DNA from: Lineus longissimus
Lineage: Eukaryota > Nemertea > Pilidiophora > Heteronemertea > Lineidae
Assembly: GCF_910592395.1 (NCBI RefSeq)
Contig: NC_088310.1
Location: forward strand, 3,789,501 to 3,853,500
Direction: 5' to 3'
Length of the DNA: 64,000 nucleotides
In this document: positions 61,701 through 64,000 of the stretch, one piece after another
Numbering within the stretch: position 1 is the first letter of the stretch
Layout of the letters: every line of letters begins with the position of its first letter
Made by a program: the position numbers and the translations under genes
Notes under the pieces: generated by a model
What the model was told of the DNA's origin: nothing
Seen by the model: the letters and a program-made list of their open reading frames with translations, nothing else
Databases searched by the model: none

Positions 61701-63676
61701 CAACTTGAGGAGCAATTACTTGATGGACGACAGAAAAGTCCTTGCAGCCAAACTATACATGTGTACAACTTGCGTACAAGAAAATATTCATTGTCAGTTA
61801 TCTGTACGCCGGAATTCGGGTATCTGCATTTTCTCCATCAACTACTAGTACTATTGAACCTAGGTGACATTTGCATCCGTAGGCTAACCGTATCCTTGAC
61901 CACCCGAATAAAAATTTGTATTTTTCAAATGGATGGAAAATGATATTTTTGCATTCTGTTTACCACTAGCTGAACACTTGAATGGAAAAACCCTAACAAT
62001 AAAATATCGGCCCGAAAGATCGAGTTGGCCGTTTTGTGACTTTTAATAGTCATGTTTTGAAGTCAGCATGTTCCATTCATGGCGTCGCTGAGAGTCAAAA
62101 GAAACTATGACGCAAACGGTTGCCCACAAAAGCAATATATTATTACTAAGACATTGACTCACAAGAAAACTGTATTAACAATGCTCTCGATCTATCCTTT
62201 CAAAAACAAAAGACAGAAACAGGCATTGCTGCAGTGAGGTATCCATATCCTTATATCCGTCTTCACGGCAGCAATGTTGAAATAATTTTTCGAGTTTCGA
62301 TCTTGTGTGAATCACGATCGGCTGTTTTGTCAATCTGTTTTGCTTTTACCATTGGCTTTTAAACATTTTTCAGCTACACCTGCTAACGAAGGTATTCCCA
62401 ATATCATTTTATTCTAAGAACAACCTTGATTGACGTCTATTTTACTGAGATAACTATGAAACTATGGTGACAATATTACCACGACAGCGCCGGGCCAAGA
62501 GGTTAATTTTTGAGGCTGTTTCATGCGGTGAAAAGATTATCAAAATACTCCGTGCGGCGTGTGTGAGTTTGCTGCCTCGTCAATACGACGACTAGTACAT
62601 TGGACGAAAGTATTTGTCAATATTATAAACACACAGAATTGTGCTTGAAATGGACGGTCATTTCACCAAAGTAGACAGAACTGGTGTTCATGAATTCATG
62701 ATACGCTGATATCCTTTCAATCTTTAAATATGTATCAAATTTAAAATCGAAATTGAGAATTTTCAATGATGAAAATACATACATGTATTAAACATACATG
62801 CACATTTTAACATGCTTGTTGTTATGTACGCTACTCTACTTTCATCATGATGTCTTCCTACTATACAAAAAAAGGTGTTCATTCCTTGTCTGCTATATCA
62901 TGCAACCTAATCTGTCATCGAATATCTCTCAACAATGAGGCAGGGTTTTAAGGAACACTGACTTGCGGTCACAGACTTTCAGGGATGGCATTTCAATCCG
63001 GGCACATAGGGTGTAAGAAAGGGGGAGACACTGCGTTGACAGCAGGGAGTGGAGGCTGCTGCTTTGGAAAACAACATGCAGTGTGGTCATCAGCAAAAGG
63101 CCAAGAGCTAGGGCTACCTACACATGACCACGTGAAATGAACAAATATATATTCATATTTTGTAGTTAAAAAGACTACAGGTTCTACGATAAATTTTTTA
63201 TCTTTGAACACTCAATAAGAAGATAGACTTTAAAATGCTTGCAACTCACCCTGATTTCCTGTCATTCCTGTCATTCCAGTCATTCCCATTTGATGATGAA
63301 TGTCTGTCGTATTTCCGAATCTAAACAAGTTATAACTTTGATCTGTTGTAGGATAGTTCGCAAAGCTTGGCCGCCATGTTTGCGGTGTTGGTTCGGTGGT
63401 CATACACGGTGTCCGAGAATTAAATAGCATCCGGTTAGCCAGATTCGAATATGCCGCAGACGATGTCATCATGCTGCTCATAGGGTCATTTTGATACGAA
63501 CATGTTCGATTTTCCTGCCTTCCTAGGCCTAGAATGTCTTGAATTGCAAATGGGGAACGTTGTCGTTGTGATGGTAAAAATTTTGAAGACGGCGCAGTAG
63601 CGCCCGGGATCAGAGAGTCCATGTCTACTGGGCCCCCGAGATCAAGAGACGGATGACCCGCGCGGAGTAAATTCAT
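49393..63676 (-). CDS. vsx: Vsx paralogue B, visual system homeobox factor (5 exons)
   Basis: Second Vsx/Chx10-type paired-like homeodomain factor, transcribed toward vsx-A. Exons join to 1131 nt, 376 aa from ATG 63676. Octapeptide [10 protein letters not shown] at 43-52; basic [10 protein letters not shown] leading into the homeodomain at about 168-227 (Q50); CVC domain [20 protein letters not shown], then [20 protein letters not shown], closer to vertebrate Vsx2 than vsx-A is; OAR-like [17 protein letters not shown] near 309-326. The homeodomain differs from vsx-A at about four positions, yet exon 1 is hardly alignable outside the octapeptide, arguing for an old duplication under strong constraint. 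The frame is open to ATG 63715 (13 extra residues). I prefer 63676 because its [10 protein letters not shown]...MDSL lines up with [10 protein letters not shown]...MDSL of vsx-A. Introns are 7.9, 2.0, 3.0 and 0.3 kb. Confidence 0.96.
49701..49992 (-). other. vsx-B intron 4
   Basis: 292 bases, GTAAGT to CTTTCAG, at the same Ser codon as in vsx-A. No other feature. Confidence 0.75.
49993..50176 (-). CDS. vsx: vsx-B exon 4 (homeodomain helix 3 and CVC)
   Basis: 184 nt after acceptor TTACTTTTTAG. Opens [18 protein letters not shown]; lacks the acidic insert of vsx-A. Donor CTCA|GTAAGT, phase 1. Confidence 0.96.
51284..51372 (-). mobile_element. tRNA-derived SINE-like remnant
   Basis: On the - strand, GTTGCTCAGTTAGCTGATAG resembles the tRNA D-arm / pol III A box, and 45-50 bases on GGTTCTGGGTCCGAACC resembles the T-arm / B box. 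The spacing is longer than in a functional tRNA and the acceptor stem does not close, so this is a decayed tRNA-related SINE head or pseudo-tRNA, not a tRNA gene. No A-rich tail or target duplication is clear. Confidence 0.45.
53018..53094 (-). other. Possible cryptic exon in vsx-B intron 3
   Basis: A 77-base segment with acceptor-like GTGTGACACCTAG and donor-like TTCAG|GTGTAC. One frame reads [15 protein letters not shown]...TEEDDGSG, compositionally protein-like. But splicing onto exon 3 (phase 0) selects another frame with an early stop. If ever included it would truncate the homeodomain. Weak; may be chance. Confidence 0.15.
53171..53294 (-). CDS. vsx: vsx-B exon 3 (homeodomain)
   Basis: 124 nt after acceptor CTCTTTGTAG. 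Encodes [20 protein letters not shown] to LPEDRIQ. Donor GTAAGT, phase 0. Same length and phase as vsx-A exon 3. Confidence 0.97.
53295..55289 (-). other. vsx-B intron 2
   Basis: 2.0 kb, interrupting homeodomain residue 5. An open - strand frame at 54609-54950 matches no family I know. No other feature. Confidence 0.5.
55290..55377 (-). CDS. vsx: vsx-B exon 2
   Basis: 88 nt after acceptor CTTTTCAG. Encodes [20 protein letters not shown], then [10 protein letters not shown]. Donor CATAG|GTGAGA, phase 2. The SEDD stretch echoes the SDSEDVSSS region of vertebrate Vsx2. Confidence 0.94.
57714..57920. mobile_element. MITE-like element, 207 bp
   Basis: Terminal inverted repeats TTATACAGGGTTCAC and GTGAACCCTATATAA (one mismatch). 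The interior has repeated CACTTTTCA / GTGACA(T/A)GT motifs in both orientations. No coding capacity. Size and structure fit a non-autonomous DNA transposon; family not assigned. Confidence 0.6.
60963..61121. repeat. Foldback array of a TATGTTCCC motif
   Basis: The left half carries degenerate TTCCCCGGGTCCTATGTTCC units in one orientation. The right half carries the inverse (GGGAACATGACCCAGGGAAC, ATAGAACTCGGGAAACATA). Two arms of short tandem units point at each other across about 40 bases. It is a compound foldback or MITE-like repeat, not a gene. Confidence 0.6.
63250..63676 (-). CDS. vsx: vsx-B exon 1 (octapeptide)
   Basis: 427 nt from the preferred ATG. Encodes residues 1-142 with [11 protein letters not shown], a Ser/Thr/Pro-rich linker and a [11 protein letters not shown] run. 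Donor CAGG|GTGAGT, phase 1, joining to exon 2 as Val. Confidence 0.92.
63253..63292 (-). repeat. Coding microsatellite (Gly-Met-Thr) in vsx-B exon 1
   Basis: A 9-base unit (TCATTCC(T/A)G on the + strand) repeats about three times next to the exon 1 donor and encodes the GMTGMTGMT run. In frame, so copy changes would not break the protein. Confidence 0.8.
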
Positions 63677-63826
63677 CTCGACTGACTGAATTTCAACCTT
63701 GACAGAATAAATCAAGGGTTCTCCCCTCCAAGTTATCTGAAGACACTACAAAATTTCACCTCTGGCCCGGAACTGTAAGACAAGTGCCGAGCTGCTCTAG
63801 GTGCGTGTCTGGATCAGGAAACTGTC

Positions 63827-63837
63827 AGTGTTTATAA
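63827..63837 (-). promoter_or_regulatory. TATA box candidate of vsx-B
   Basis: TTATAAACACT on the - strand, about 150 bases upstream of ATG 63676, implying transcription start near 63800. The 11-mer is identical to one upstream of vsx-A. Confidence 0.35.
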
Positions 63838-64000
63838 TGGTTTAGCGCGAATGATTGTTGATAGACTCCGCATAATGTGGAAGCTCCCATCGATGCCTGC
63901 AACCTAATGAATCAATGGCTAACTCCGCCTTGTCGAACAGAGCTAGCCAATCTCGCTCAGCCAATTTTCGATCGCTCCACCTGCTCCCAGCATCTGTTTA
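63838..64000. other. Upstream flank of vsx-B (window edge)
   Basis: The start of the vsx-B 5' regulatory region. Contains CTAATGAATCAATGGC-type AT-rich motifs. Nothing further can be said within the window. Confidence 0.3.

Larger units (their letters stand above)
55378..63249 (-). other. vsx-B intron 1
   Basis: 7.9 kb. TAATTA-rich, complex stretches at about 56080-56240, 58250-58400 and 61390-61640 are enhancer candidates. Also contains a 19-base tandem pair at 56612-56649 and two inverted-repeat elements listed separately. No gene recognised. Confidence 0.5.

Noticed and set aside
1-64000. CRISPR arrays, bacterial operons, phage genes, rRNA
   Set aside because: None seen; the window is animal nuclear DNA with spliceosomal introns.

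Overview
This is a piece of nuclear genome from an invertebrate animal. Genes are split by GT-AG introns, intergenic and intronic DNA is AT-rich, and poly(A) signals and decayed short repeats take the place of operons. The protein set (NC2-alpha/DRAP1, Vsx homeoproteins, a short-chain collagen C4-like protein, an ankyrin/SOCS-box protein) is metazoan. The octamer TACATGTA is strongly over-represented, which I associate loosely with marine lophotrochozoan genomes, but the sequence does not fix the phylum. All gene models below were built by reading splice sites and protein similarity by eye; no search was run.

Layout. (1) Positions 1-5.5 kb: a complete seven-exon drap1 gene on the + strand (CDS 1731-4608, 438 aa), preceded by a cluster of a repeated GCCTAAGTC motif. 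(2) 5.8-6.6 kb: local duplications, including a 63-bp minisatellite. (3) 7.2-7.8 kb: the coding exon of a 5'(3')-deoxyribonucleotidase on the - strand. (4) 8.7-13 kb: an ankyrin-repeat/SOCS-box gene on the + strand (CDS 10736-11629) flanked by two inverted-repeat elements. (5) 13-17.4 kb: no gene I can support.

(6) 17.8-63.7 kb is a Vsx (visual system homeobox) locus. Two Vsx paralogues face each other tail to tail: vsx-A on the + strand (17777-35718, 351 aa) and vsx-B on the - strand (63676-49393, 376 aa). Each has five coding exons with identical intron positions and phases; exons 2 and 3 have identical lengths (88 and 124 nt). Each protein carries an N-terminal octapeptide, a paired-like Q50 homeodomain, a CVC domain and a C-terminal OAR-like motif. 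Between their 3' ends sits a five-exon - strand gene (43266-40951, 276 aa) for a type II membrane protein with a duplicated cysteine-rich collagen C4-like domain and a possible furin site. The large introns and flanks contain TAATTA-rich stretches that could be enhancers, plus a few MITE- and SINE-like elements.

The genes do not form a single pathway. The notable unit is the convergent Vsx pair, whose introns and intergenic space could share cis-regulation. The drap1, nucleotidase and ASB-like genes look like ordinary neighbours.
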